From Streptomyces roseus (GTDB lineage: Bacteria > Actinomycetota > Actinomycetes > Streptomycetales > Streptomycetaceae), in assembly GCF_001044425.1 (NCBI RefSeq), contig NZ_LFML01000037.1, forward strand, positions 1 through 64,000: a DNA stretch of 64,000 nucleotides. Direction: 5' to 3'. Position numbers and translations under genes: made by a program. Positions 32,508 to 40,593 of this stretch are shown here, piece after piece (position 1 is the stretch's first letter; each line of letters starts with the position of its first letter). The notes under the pieces were generated by a model. It worked only from the letters and a program-made list of their open reading frames with translations, was not told where the DNA came from and did not search any database.

Positions 32508-33911
32508 ATGGCAACGGCGCCCAGCGTCTCGTACTCGATGACGGTCCGCCTGGAAGTGCCCGCGAGCGGAACCGCGGTCTCCCAGCTGACCACCGCCGTG
32601 GAGTCTTCCGGTGGGTCGGTCACCGGCCTCGACGTGACCGCATCCGGTCACGAGAAGCTCCGCATCGACGTCACCATCGCCGCGACCTCCACCGCGCACG
32701 CCGACGAGATCGTCGGCAAGCTGCGCGGCATCGAGGGCGTCAGTCTCGGCAAGGTCTCCGACCGAACCTTCCTGATGCACCTCGGCGGCAAGATCGAGAT
32801 GGCGTCCAAGCACCCCATCCGCAACCGCGACGACCTCTCGATGATCTACACCCCGGGCGTGGCCCGCGTGTGCATGGCGATCGCCGAGAACCCCGAGGAC
32901 GCCCGCCGCCTGACCATCAAGCGCAACACGGTCGCAGTCGTGACGGACGGCTCCGCCGTGCTCGGCCTCGGCAACATCGGACCGATGGCCGCCATGCCGG
33001 TCATGGAGGGCAAGGCGGCCCTCTTCAAGCGCTTCGCGGACATCGACGCGTGGCCGATCTGCCTGGACACCCAGGACCCCGACGAGATCGTCGCGGCCGT
33101 CAAGGCGATCGCCCCGGGCTTCGCCGGCATCAACCTGGAGGACATCTCCGCGCCGCGCTGCTTCGAGATCGAGGCCCGGCTGCGCGAGGCCCTCGACATC
33201 CCCGTCTTCCACGACGACCAGCACGGCACGGCCATCGTCGTCCTCGCCGCCCTCACCAACGCACTTCGCGTGGTGGGCAAGGCAGTTGGCGACGTCAAGG
33301 TCGTCATGTCCGGTGCCGGCGCCGCCGGTACGGCCATCCTCAAGCTGCTCCTCGCGGCCGGCGTGAAGAACGCCGTGAGCGCCGACATCCACGGCGTCGT
33401 GCACGCGGGCCGCACCGACCTGGTCGACGCGGCCGTCGATTCGCCGCTGCGCTGGATCGCCGACAACACCAACCCCGAGGGCTACACCGGCACTCTGAAG
33501 GAGGCCGTGGTCGGCGCCGACGTGTTCATCGGCGTCTCCGCCCCCAACGTGCTGTCCGGCGAGGACGTCGCCGCCATGGCCGAGGGGGCGATCGTGTTCG
33601 CGCTCGCGAACCCGGACCCCGAGGTGGACCCGGCCGTCGCCCGCCAGACCGCCGCCGTCGTGGCCACCGGCCGCTCCGACTTCCCGAACCAGATCAACAA
33701 CGTGCTGGTCTTCCCGGGTGTCTTCCGCGGCCTGCTGGACGCCCAGTCCCGCACCGTGAACACGGACATGATGCTGGCCGCCGCGACCGCGCTGGCCGAC
33801 GTCGTCGGCGAGGACGAGCTCAACGCCAACTACATCATCCCCTCGGTGTTCAACGACAAGGTGGCCGGCGCGGTCGCCGGGGCCGTCCGCAAGGCCGCCT
33901 CGGCGCTCTGA
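32508..33911 (+). CDS. NAD(P)-dependent malic enzyme with N-terminal ACT-like domain
   Basis: A 467-residue enzyme that decarboxylates malate to pyruvate, linking the TCA cycle to pyruvate and NAD(P)H. The first ~80 residues (SMTVRLEVPASGTAVSQL, GLDVTASGHEKLRIDV) look like an ACT regulatory domain. The catalytic part has SMIYTPGVARVC, the catalytic Lys region RLTIKRNTVAVVTDGSA, metal ligands in NLEDISAPRCFEIE and FHDDQHGTAIV, and the Rossmann VVMSGAGAAGTAILK. The ATG at 32508 follows AGAAGAGG. S. coelicolor has an equivalent malate oxidoreductase gene between helD and hup, as here. Confidence 0.94.
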   Translation: MATAPSVSYSMTVRLEVPASGTAVSQLTTAVESSGGSVTGLDVTASGHEKLRIDVTIAATSTAHADEIVGKLRGIEGVSLGKVSDRTFLMHLGGKIEMASKHPIRNRDDLSMIYTPGVARVCMAIAENPEDARRLTIKRNTVAVVTDGSAVLGLGNIGPMAAMPVMEGKAALFKRFADIDAWPICLDTQDPDEIVAAVKAIAPGFAGINLEDISAPRCFEIEARLREALDIPVFHDDQHGTAIVVLAALTNALRVVGKAVGDVKVVMSGAGAAGTAILKLLLAAGVKNAVSADIHGVVHAGRTDLVDAAVDSPLRWIADNTNPEGYTGTLKEAVVGADVFIGVSAPNVLSGEDVAAMAEGAIVFALANPDPEVDPAVARQTAAVVATGRSDFPNQINNVLVFPGVFRGLLDAQSRTVNTDMMLAAATALADVVGEDELNANYIIPSVFNDKVAGAVAGAVRKAASAL

Positions 33912-34272
33912 CGCGCGGTCGGACGCAGCCGCCGGGGTCCCGGCCGTCTGTGACGGCCCTCACGGCTCGCCTCTCCCGGCGCGTCGCGAGATGCGGGCCC
34001 GGCGGGCCGCCTCTAGGGTTGCGGGGATGCCCGCGAGGTCCGCGGTCCGCATCCACCAAGTGCGGACGGAGCGTCACCGCGGCGTGACTGTGGCGCTTTT
34101 CGTGTGACCCTGGCGGGTGCCGGATTGGCTTTCCCGCCGCTGGTGGGGGCAGGATGCGTAACCGGGCGAGAGGGTCTGACGTTCAGACCCGGGTCCGGGG
34201 ACTGTCCGAGGGCCCTGGCAGCATCGGCTTCGATCTCACGCCTCTAAGGCAAGTTGAACACGGGAGTACAAC
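33912..34272. promoter_or_regulatory. hup upstream region
   Basis: There is no gene in these 361 bp. The notable element is a perfect 8-bp inverted repeat, GGGTCTGA (34172-34179) and TCAGACCC (34183-34190), with a 3-nt loop, ~85 bp before hup. It may be an operator or part of a leader hairpin. The hup promoter must lie here; no canonical hexamer pair is certain. Confidence 0.45.
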
Positions 34273-34554
34273 ATGAACCGCAGTGAGCTGGTGGCCGCTC
34301 TGTCCGAGCGCGCCGAGGTGACCCGCAAGGACGCCGACGCCGTTCTGGCCGCGCTCGCCGAGACCGTCGGCGAGATTGTCGCCAAGGGCGACGAGAAGGT
34401 CACCATCCCCGGCTTCCTGACCTTCGAGCGCACCCACCGTGCCGCTCGCACCGCGCGCAACCCGCAGACCGGCGACCCCATCCAGATCCCGGCCGGCTTC
34501 AGCGTGAAGGTCTCCGCGGGCTCCAAGCTCAAGGAAGCCGCCAAGGGCAAGTAA
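34273..34554 (+). CDS. hupA: HU-family nucleoid protein (HupA type)
   Basis: A 93-residue histone-like protein. The full HU fold is present: MNRSELVAALSERAEVTRK, the arm tip ARNPQTGDPIQIPAGFSVKV, and SAGSKLKEAAKGK at the end. It lacks the long Lys/Ala tail of the sporulation-specific HupS form, so it is the vegetative HupA type that bends and compacts DNA. GGGAG precedes the ATG by 8 nt. A terminator follows 60 bp later. Confidence 0.96.
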   Translation: MNRSELVAALSERAEVTRKDADAVLAALAETVGEIVAKGDEKVTIPGFLTFERTHRAARTARNPQTGDPIQIPAGFSVKVSAGSKLKEAAKGK

Positions 34555-34616
34555 GTCCCGCCCGTACCGGAGCCCGCAGGGGCGTTCGGAGCGGCGGAGC
34601 AGTACGCAGTACTGGC

Positions 34617-34653
34617 GAAGGGCGGCCATCCCCGGGCGGGGAGGCCGCCCTTC
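34617..34653 (+). terminator. hup terminator
   Basis: An 11-bp outer stem (34617-34627 with 34643-34653) continues into a 5-bp inner stem (34629-34633 with 34638-34642) with one bulged base. Confidence 0.75.
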
Positions 34654-34850
34654 GGCCTGTCCGGGGCCCCGGGCGGCCCCGGCCGCCCCGGGCCGCCAAG
34701 AGGGCCGTACGGCCGCCCTGCGCCCGCGTACGGGTGACCTCGCGCCGCGTACGCCGTCCTGCGCGGCCGTACGGCCGCCCCGCGCCGCGTACGGGCCCTG
34801 CGCCGCCGCCCGGGCCCCGTGCCCGCGTACGGCCGGGAGGGCGCATGCGA
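34654..34850. repeat. GTACGG/GCCGCC-rich low-complexity spacer
   Basis: The gap between the hup and murA terminators is built from degenerate copies of a motif like CCGTACGGCCGCCC-GCGC (around 34706, 34766 and related pieces). No frame looks coding. Confidence 0.5.
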
Positions 34851-34885
34851 AAGCCCCCCGGGCCCTTGCGGGGCCCGGGGGGCTT
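34851..34885 (-). terminator. murA terminator
   Basis: A perfect 15-bp stem (34851-34865 with 34871-34885) with a 5-nt loop, 19 bp beyond the murA stop. Confidence 0.85.
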
Positions 34886-34903
34886 ACGGCCGGCCGTAAC
34901 GGC

Positions 34904-36250
34904 TCAGACGAGGTCGCCGCCCGGGAGCTCGACCTTCGCCCCGAGCTCCACGAGCTTCTCCATGAAGTTCTCGTAGCCGCGGTTGATGAGGTCGATGCCG
35001 TGGACGCGCGAGGTGCCCTCGGCCGCCAGCGCCGCGATCAGGTACGAGAACCCGCCGCGCAGGTCGGGGATGACCAGGTCGGCCCCCTGCAGCTTCGTCG
35101 GGCCGGAGACGACCGCCGAATGCAGGAAGTTGCGCTGCCCGAACCGGCAGGCGCTGCCGCCCAGGCACTCCCGGTACAGCTGGATGTGTGCACCCATCTG
35201 GTTGAGCGCGGAGGTGAATCCCAGACGGGACTCGTAGACCGTCTCGTGCACGATCGACAGGCCCGTGGCCTGGGTCAGGGCGACCACCAGCGGCTGCTGC
35301 CAGTCGGTCTGGAAACCGGGGTGGACGTCCGTCTCCAGCGCGATCGCGTTGAGCGGGCCGCCCGGGTGCCAGAAGCGGATGCCCTCGTCGTCGATCTCGA
35401 ACGCGCCGCCGACACGGCGGTACGTGTTCAGGAACGTCATCATCGAGCGCTGCTGCGCCCCGCGGACGTAGATGTTGCCGCCGGTCGCCAGCGCCGCGGA
35501 AGCCCAGGAGGCGGCTTCCAGGCGGTCCGGGAGCGCCTTGTGGTTGTAGCCGCCGAGGCGGTCGACACCGGTGATCCGGATGGTCCGGTCGGTGTCCATG
35601 GAGATGATGGCGCCCATCTTCTGCAGTACGCAGATGAGGTCCTCGATCTCCGGTTCCACCGCGGCGTTGCTGAGCTCGGTGACGCCCTCGGCCAGGACGG
35701 CCGTCAGCAGCACCTGTTCGGTCGAGCCGACCGAGGGGTACGGCAGGCGGATCTTGCAGCCGCGGAGGCGCTGCGGGGCCTCCAGGTACTGGCCGCCCTC
35801 ACGCTTCTCGATGGTCGCGCCGAACTGGCGGAGCACGTCGAAGTGGAAGTCGATCGGCCGGCCGCCGATGTCGCAGCCGCCCAGGCCCGGGATGAAGGCG
35901 TGGCCGAGGCGGTGCAGCAGCGGGCCGCAGAACAGGATCGGGATGCGCGACGAACCCGCGTGCGCGTCGATGTCCGCGACGTTCGCGCTCTCGACGTGCG
36001 TCGGGTCGAGGACGAGCTCGCCCGGCTCCTCGCCGGGGCGCACGGTCACCCCGTGCAGCTGGAGCAGCCCGCGCACGACCCGGACGTCGCGGATGTCGGG
36101 AACGTTGCGCAGCCGGCTGGGTTCGCTGCCGAGCAGAGCGGCGACCATGGCCTTGGGCACGAGGTTCTTCGCACCGCGGACACGGATCTCGCCCTCGAGC
36201 GGGGTACCGCCATGGACAAGTAGTACGTCGTCTCTGTCTGTGCCGGTCAT
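34904..36250 (-). CDS. murA: UDP-N-acetylglucosamine 1-carboxyvinyltransferase
   Basis: A 448-residue enzyme for the first committed step of peptidoglycan precursor synthesis, transferring enolpyruvyl from PEP to UDP-GlcNAc in the cytoplasm. The start region GGTPLEGEIRVRGAKNLVPK includes the catalytic Lys-Asn pair. The active-site loop reads GLGGCDIGGRPID, so the PEP-binding Cys, the fosfomycin target, is present rather than the resistant Asp. The inside-out alpha/beta barrel repeats are full length. The ATG at 36250 starts the conserved fold. It is convergent with hup and divergent from the AlgH-family gene. Confidence 0.96.
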   Translation of the reverse strand: MTGTDRDDVLLVHGGTPLEGEIRVRGAKNLVPKAMVAALLGSEPSRLRNVPDIRDVRVVRGLLQLHGVTVRPGEEPGELVLDPTHVESANVADIDAHAGSSRIPILFCGPLLHRLGHAFIPGLGGCDIGGRPIDFHFDVLRQFGATIEKREGGQYLEAPQRLRGCKIRLPYPSVGSTEQVLLTAVLAEGVTELSNAAVEPEIEDLICVLQKMGAIISMDTDRTIRITGVDRLGGYNHKALPDRLEAASWASAALATGGNIYVRGAQQRSMMTFLNTYRRVGGAFEIDDEGIRFWHPGGPLNAIALETDVHPGFQTDWQQPLVVALTQATGLSIVHETVYESRLGFTSALNQMGAHIQLYRECLGGSACRFGQRNFLHSAVVSGPTKLQGADLVIPDLRGGFSYLIAALAAEGTSRVHGIDLINRGYENFMEKLVELGAKVELPGGDLV

Positions 36251-36538
36251 GAATCTCGCGTTCCGGAGAGGGGCTCCCCCGGCGAGGCCAGAGGAGGGTG
36301 GGCAGGGGGCCAGGGAAAAGGGTAAGGGGCAGCACCCCCTTGTTCGTAAGGCCGACGCGGCCGTATGACTGTCATGAATCAGCCACAACACCCACAGTGC
36401 CCACCTCATGGCGGAGTGTCGCATTCCGGCCGCGTCGGCGACGCGCGCTCCTCCCTGCCGCCGTGCGCCCTGAACTGCGAGCGATCCGATGCGTCCGCCC
36501 GCTCCCCCCGGAGGGCGAATGTGCGAGATCATGTCGGC
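36251..36538. promoter_or_regulatory. divergent region between murA and the AlgH-family gene
   Basis: 288 bp without a convincing gene. The middle (around 36360-36410) is less GC-rich and likely holds the murA promoter; no clear hexamer pair or operator stands out. Confidence 0.4.
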
Positions 36539-37099
36539 ATGACCGAGGTGTCCTCCCTCACAGGGCGGCTGCTCGTGGCCACCCCCACCCTCGCGGACCC
36601 GAACTTCGACCGCGCGGTGGTGCTCCTGCTCGACCACGACGAGCAGGGCTCGCTCGGCGTGGTCCTCAACCGGCCCACCCCGGTGGGGGTCGGCGACGTC
36701 CTGCTCCCCTGGGCGACCCTGGCCGGCGATCCCGGGGTCGTCTTCCAGGGCGGCCCGGTCGGCCTGGACTCGGCGCTCGGCGTGGCCGTCATCCCCGGCG
36801 AGGAGGGGCCGCTCGGGTGGCGCCGGGTGTACGGGGCGATCGGGCTGGTCGACCTGGAGGCCCCGCCGGAGCTCCTGGCCGCGGCCCTCGGCTCGCTGCG
36901 GATCTTCGCCGGGTACTCCGGCTGGGGCCCGGGCCAGCTGGAGGCGGAGCTGGGCGAGGGCGCCTGGTACGTCGTGGAATCGGAGCCGGGCGACGTGTCG
37001 TACCCGGATCCGGAAAGGCTGTGGCGGGCGGTGCTGCGCCGCCAGCGCAACGAGCTCGCGATGGTCGCGACGTATCCCGACGACCCGTCGCTCAACTGA
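36539..37099 (+). CDS. YqgE/AlgH-family protein
   Basis: A 186-residue protein of the YqgE/AlgH family. Signatures are LTGRLLVATPTLADPNFDRAV, LGVVLNRPTPV, VFQGGPVG, and GYSGWGPGQLEAE. The family is widespread, has a known fold, and its biochemical role is unsettled. The ATG at 36539 begins the conserved fold directly. The DUF3039 gene follows 30 bp later but has its own -10 box. Confidence 0.92.
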   Translation: MTEVSSLTGRLLVATPTLADPNFDRAVVLLLDHDEQGSLGVVLNRPTPVGVGDVLLPWATLAGDPGVVFQGGPVGLDSALGVAVIPGEEGPLGWRRVYGAIGLVDLEAPPELLAAALGSLRIFAGYSGWGPGQLEAELGEGAWYVVESEPGDVSYPDPERLWRAVLRRQRNELAMVATYPDDPSLN

Positions 37100-37115
37100 C
37101 CCGCGCATGGGTCGG

Positions 37116-37121
37116 TACCCT
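37116..37121 (+). promoter_or_regulatory. -10 box before the DUF3039 gene
   Basis: TACCCT ends 7 nt before the ATG at 37129, so the transcript would start at or next to the start codon. Confidence 0.4.
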
Positions 37122-37128
37122 GGCTTTT

Positions 37129-37416
37129 ATGAGCACTCTTGAGCCCGAGCGCGGGACTGGTACGGGGACCCTCGTAGAGCCGACGCCGCAGGTGTCCCAC
37201 GGCGACGGCGACCACGAGCGCTTCGCCCACTACGTCCAGAAGGACAAGATCATGGAGAGCGCGCTCGGCGGGACCCCCGTCGTCGCGCTGTGCGGCAAGG
37301 TGTGGGTGCCGGGCCGTGACCCGAAGAAGTACCCGGTCTGCCCCATGTGCAAGGAGATCTACGAGTCCATGGGCCCCGGCGGGGACAAGGACAAGGGCGG
37401 CAAGGGCGACAAGTAG
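37129..37416 (+). CDS. DUF3039 small zinc-binding-like protein
   Basis: A 95-residue actinobacterial protein of unknown function. The conserved centre is HYVQKDKIMESALGGTPVVA, followed by LCGKVWVPGRDP and CPMCKEIYE; the Cys of LCGK plus the CPMC pair could bind a metal. The C-terminus is a Gly/Lys/Asp tail. Probably leaderless. A long terminator follows. Confidence 0.85.
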   Translation: MSTLEPERGTGTGTLVEPTPQVSHGDGDHERFAHYVQKDKIMESALGGTPVVALCGKVWVPGRDPKKYPVCPMCKEIYESMGPGGDKDKGGKGDK

Positions 37417-37482
37417 TCCGCACCTGGTCCGCAGGGTCCCGCCCCCGGGGCGCCGACCCGGCCGCCGTGTCCCGGCAGGCCG

Positions 37483-37520
37483 AAGGCCCCCGGACGCGTT
37501 CGCACGCGTCCGGGGGCCTT
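37483..37520 (+). terminator. terminator after the DUF3039 gene
   Basis: A perfect 17-bp stem (37483-37499 with 37504-37520) and TCGC loop. Confidence 0.85.
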
Positions 37521-37627
37521 TGCCGTGCGCGGAGAGCGGACTAGGGTCGGCCGCACGCGGGCGCCCGGCGCCCTGTGGAACGCCTGTTGCGCACTGCGCA
37601 ACGGCAGACGGTGGAGGGGTCGAGGCC

Positions 37628-39280
37628 ATGCCCGAGTTGATTCCGCAGCCCCGGTACGCGCGGTTCGCGCCCGACGGCGGCGCGTGCGTACTGGACGATC
37701 CGCTCCTCGACGCCGGCCCCGGCACCGAGGGCACCGCCCGCTGGCTGCGCCGCGAGCTCGGCGCGGCCACCGGCTGGGACCTGCCCGCGCCGGAGGCGGG
37801 ACACGCGGACGGCGGGCGCGTGGTCATCCGGCTGGCGCTGCGCCCCGAGCTCGCGCGCGGCGCCGGGGCGGAGTCGTACGAGCTGCGCGTCACGCGGGAG
37901 CGGGTGCTGCTCGAAGGCGCCGACCCGGCGGGCCTCTTCTATGCCGCGCAGACACTGCGTCAGCTGCTCGGGCCCGAGGCCCACCGGCGCGCCCCCGCGA
38001 CGCCGGACCGCCGCCGGCGGCTGCCGGTGGGAGAGGTCCGGGACGCACCCCGCTTCGGATGGCGCGGGCTGATGCTCGACGTGGCCCGGCACTTCATGCC
38101 GAAGGACGGCGTGCTGCGGTACATCGACCTGCTCGCCGCGCACAAGCTCAACGTGCTGCACCTGCACCTGACGGACGACCAGGGCTGGCGCATCGAGATC
38201 AAGCGCCACCCGCGGCTCACCGAGGTCGGCGCCTGGCGGCCGCGCAGCCGCTGGGGGCACCGGGCCTCGCCGCTGTGGAACGAGACCCCGCACGGCGGCT
38301 TCTACACGCAGGAGGACGTCCGCGAGATCGTCGCGTACGCCGCCGAGCGGCACGTACGGGTGGTCCCGGAGATCGACGTACCGGGGCATTCGCAGGCCGC
38401 CATCGCCGCGTACCCGGAACTCGGCAACACGGACGTCGTGGACACCGCCGCGCTTCAGGTGTGGGACGACTGGGGGATCAACGAGAACGTGCTCGCGCCG
38501 ACCGAGGCCGTACTGCGCTTCTACGAGGGCGTCTTCGAGGAGCTCCTGGAACTGTTCCCGGCGGAGGTCTCGCCGTTCGTCCACGTGGGCGGAGACGAGT
38601 GCCCCAAGGAGCAGTGGCGTGCGTCGGCACTCGCGCAGGAGCGGATCCGGGAGTTGGGGGTGGACGGGGAGGACGGGCTGCAGTCCTGGTTCATCCGGCA
38701 CTTCGACGGCTGGCTCGCGGAGCGCGGGCGGCGGCTGATCGGGTGGGACGAGATCCTGGAGGGCGGGCTCGCGCCGGGGGCCGCGGTCTCCTCCTGGCGC
38801 GGGTACGCGGGCGGGATCGCCGCCGCGGAGGCGGGGCACGACGTGGTGATGTGCCCCGAGCAGCACGTGTACCTGGACCACCGTCAGGCGGGCGGCCCGG
38901 ACGAGCCGATGCCGATCGGGTACGTGCGCACGCTGGAGGACGTGTACCGCTTCGAGCCGGTGCCGCCGAAGCTGTCGCCGGAGGCCGCCTCCCGCGTCCT
39001 GGGCGCGCAGGCCAACGTGTGGACCGAGGTGATGGAGAACCAGAGCCGGGTCGACTACCAGGTGTTCCCCCGCCTGGCGGCCTTCGCGGAGGTGGTGTGG
39101 TCGCGGCTGCCGGAGCCGGGCGAGCGGGACTACGCGGACTTCGAGGCCAGAATGGGCGCGCACTACCGGCGGCTCGACGTGCTCGGCGTCGACTACCGGC
39201 GGCCGGGCGGGCCCTTGCCGTGGCAGCGGCGGCCGGGGGTGCTCGGCCGTCCGATGGAGGGGGAGCCCCCGAACGTGTGA
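37628..39280 (+). CDS. family GH20 beta-N-acetylhexosaminidase
   Basis: A 550-residue glycosidase that removes terminal GlcNAc or GalNAc from chitin oligomers or glycans by substrate-assisted catalysis. An N-terminal GH20b-like domain covers ~1-130, and the TIM barrel begins at FGWRGLMLDVARHFMPKD. The catalytic Asp323-Glu324 pair is in HVGGDECPKEQW, with LHLTDDQGWRIEI and EIDVPGHSQAAI also present. No signal peptide is visible, so it may act inside the cell on imported chitobiose-type sugars. The ATG has GGAGGGG upstream. It is alone between a terminator and the molybdoenzyme operon. Confidence 0.94.
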   Translation: MPELIPQPRYARFAPDGGACVLDDPLLDAGPGTEGTARWLRRELGAATGWDLPAPEAGHADGGRVVIRLALRPELARGAGAESYELRVTRERVLLEGADPAGLFYAAQTLRQLLGPEAHRRAPATPDRRRRLPVGEVRDAPRFGWRGLMLDVARHFMPKDGVLRYIDLLAAHKLNVLHLHLTDDQGWRIEIKRHPRLTEVGAWRPRSRWGHRASPLWNETPHGGFYTQEDVREIVAYAAERHVRVVPEIDVPGHSQAAIAAYPELGNTDVVDTAALQVWDDWGINENVLAPTEAVLRFYEGVFEELLELFPAEVSPFVHVGGDECPKEQWRASALAQERIRELGVDGEDGLQSWFIRHFDGWLAERGRRLIGWDEILEGGLAPGAAVSSWRGYAGGIAAAEAGHDVVMCPEQHVYLDHRQAGGPDEPMPIGYVRTLEDVYRFEPVPPKLSPEAASRVLGAQANVWTEVMENQSRVDYQVFPRLAAFAEVVWSRLPEPGERDYADFEARMGAHYRRLDVLGVDYRRPGGPLPWQRRPGVLGRPMEGEPPNV

Positions 39281-39690
39281 TGAGGGAGGGCGGCGGGGCG
39301 CCAGGTGGTGGGCCGCGGTTGGCCGGAACCGGTCCGCGCGCCGCCGCGCCCCCGCTCCGCGGGCGCGACGGCTTCGCGGACCGTTCGGGACCGTTCGGAA
39401 CGCTTCGGACTTCCGTGGAACTCCCGAGGCTTCCGGGACGTCCTTCGTTCTTGGGGGGAGTCGGGAACTCTTGCTCGATTCCGGGGTATTCGGCGGATCT
39501 CCATCGATTCGGTTCATTCGGTGAATACGGTGGAAACCGGACGGCCGGGAGGGTCGGGGGCGCCCGCCGGACCCTCGCGCCGGGCGGTGGGGAAGATGTG
39601 CCAGAGTTGCCACGTCCCGGCGGTGAGCACGTACCGTACGGCGGACAGGCGTGAGCGCCGGGACCGGGACATCGGGAAGGGGCAGCTGGG
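39281..39690. other. TTCGG-rich intergenic region before the molybdoenzyme operon
   Basis: 410 bp without a convincing gene. It includes a perfect 10-bp tandem repeat GACCGTTCGG (39379-39398) with a decayed third copy, then many TTCGG/TTCCG pieces and locally lower GC from about 39440 to 39540. The operon promoter is probably here. No terminator or riboswitch pattern is clear. Confidence 0.45.
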
Positions 39691-40593
39691 TTGACCACGC
39701 ACGCACCGCATGCACTGCATTCATCTCAGGGGCCGCAGGCGGCGCAGTCCGTGACGCTGCCGGCCTCGCTCGACGAGGCCGTGGCGGCACTCGCCGCCAT
39801 GCCCGCCACCGTGCCCGTCGCCGGCGGCACCGACCTCATGGCCTCCGTCAACGCCGGGCTGCTGCGGCCCGCCGCGCTCGTCGGCCTCGGCCGGATCAAC
39901 GAGATCCGCGGCTGGCAGTACCAGGACGGGCACGCCCTGCTCGGCGCCGGGCTCACCCACGCGCGGATGGGACGGCCGGATTTCGCCGCTCTGATCCCCG
40001 CGCTGGCGGCGGCCGCGCGGGCCGCCGGGCCCCCGCAGATCCGCAACGCCGGCACCCTCGGCGGCAACATCGCCACCGCCGCGCCGACGGGCGACGCCCT
40101 GCCCGTACTGGCCGCGCTGGAGGCGGTCCTCGTCATCCACGGCCCCGGCGGATCGCGCCGCGAGATCCCGGTCTCGTACCTGCTCGCCGGCCGCGAGATG
40201 CTGCGGCCCGGCGAACTGATCGGCTTCGTACGGGTGCCGCTGCTGCACGCGCCGCAGGTCTTCCTGAAGGCCACGGGACGCACCGGGCCGGGGCGCGCGG
40301 TGGCGTCCGTGGGGCTCGTACTGGATCCCGCGCGCCGGGGTGTGCGCTGTGCGATCGGCGCGGTCGCGCCCATGCCGCTGCGGCCGCTGGAGGCCGAGCA
40401 GTGGGTCGCCTCGCTGATCGACTGGGACGGGGAGAGGACGCTGGCGCCCGAGGCGCTGGAGGCCTTCGGCGAGTACGTCGCGGCCGCCTGCGTCCCCGAC
40501 CAGGGGGAGCCGGTGGCACCCGGGGTACTGCATCTGCGGCGGACGGTCGCCGTGCTGGCACGGAGGGCCCTGGGGAGGGCGCTGACCTCATGA
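39691..40593 (+). CDS. xanthine-dehydrogenase-family FAD-binding subunit
   Basis: A 300-residue FAD subunit of a three-part molybdoenzyme. FAD motifs are VPVAGGTDLMASVNAG near the start and RNAGTLGGNIATAAPTGDAL in the middle, and the C-terminal CO-dehydrogenase-like lobe is complete. It carries electrons from the iron-sulfur subunit to NAD or another acceptor. Start is a TTG at 39691, preceded by AAGGGGCAG, with no better codon nearby. Its stop overlaps the next start in an ATGA. Operon order is FAD, FeS, Mo. Confidence 0.9.
   Translation: MTTHAPHALHSSQGPQAAQSVTLPASLDEAVAALAAMPATVPVAGGTDLMASVNAGLLRPAALVGLGRINEIRGWQYQDGHALLGAGLTHARMGRPDFAALIPALAAAARAAGPPQIRNAGTLGGNIATAAPTGDALPVLAALEAVLVIHGPGGSRREIPVSYLLAGREMLRPGELIGFVRVPLLHAPQVFLKATGRTGPGRAVASVGLVLDPARRGVRCAIGAVAPMPLRPLEAEQWVASLIDWDGERTLAPEALEAFGEYVAAACVPDQGEPVAPGVLHLRRTVAVLARRALGRALTS

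Noticed and set aside
36365..36538. An N-terminal extension of the AlgH-family protein
   Set aside because: The stretch is hydrophilic and unlike the family; the ATG at 36539 starts exactly at the conserved fold.
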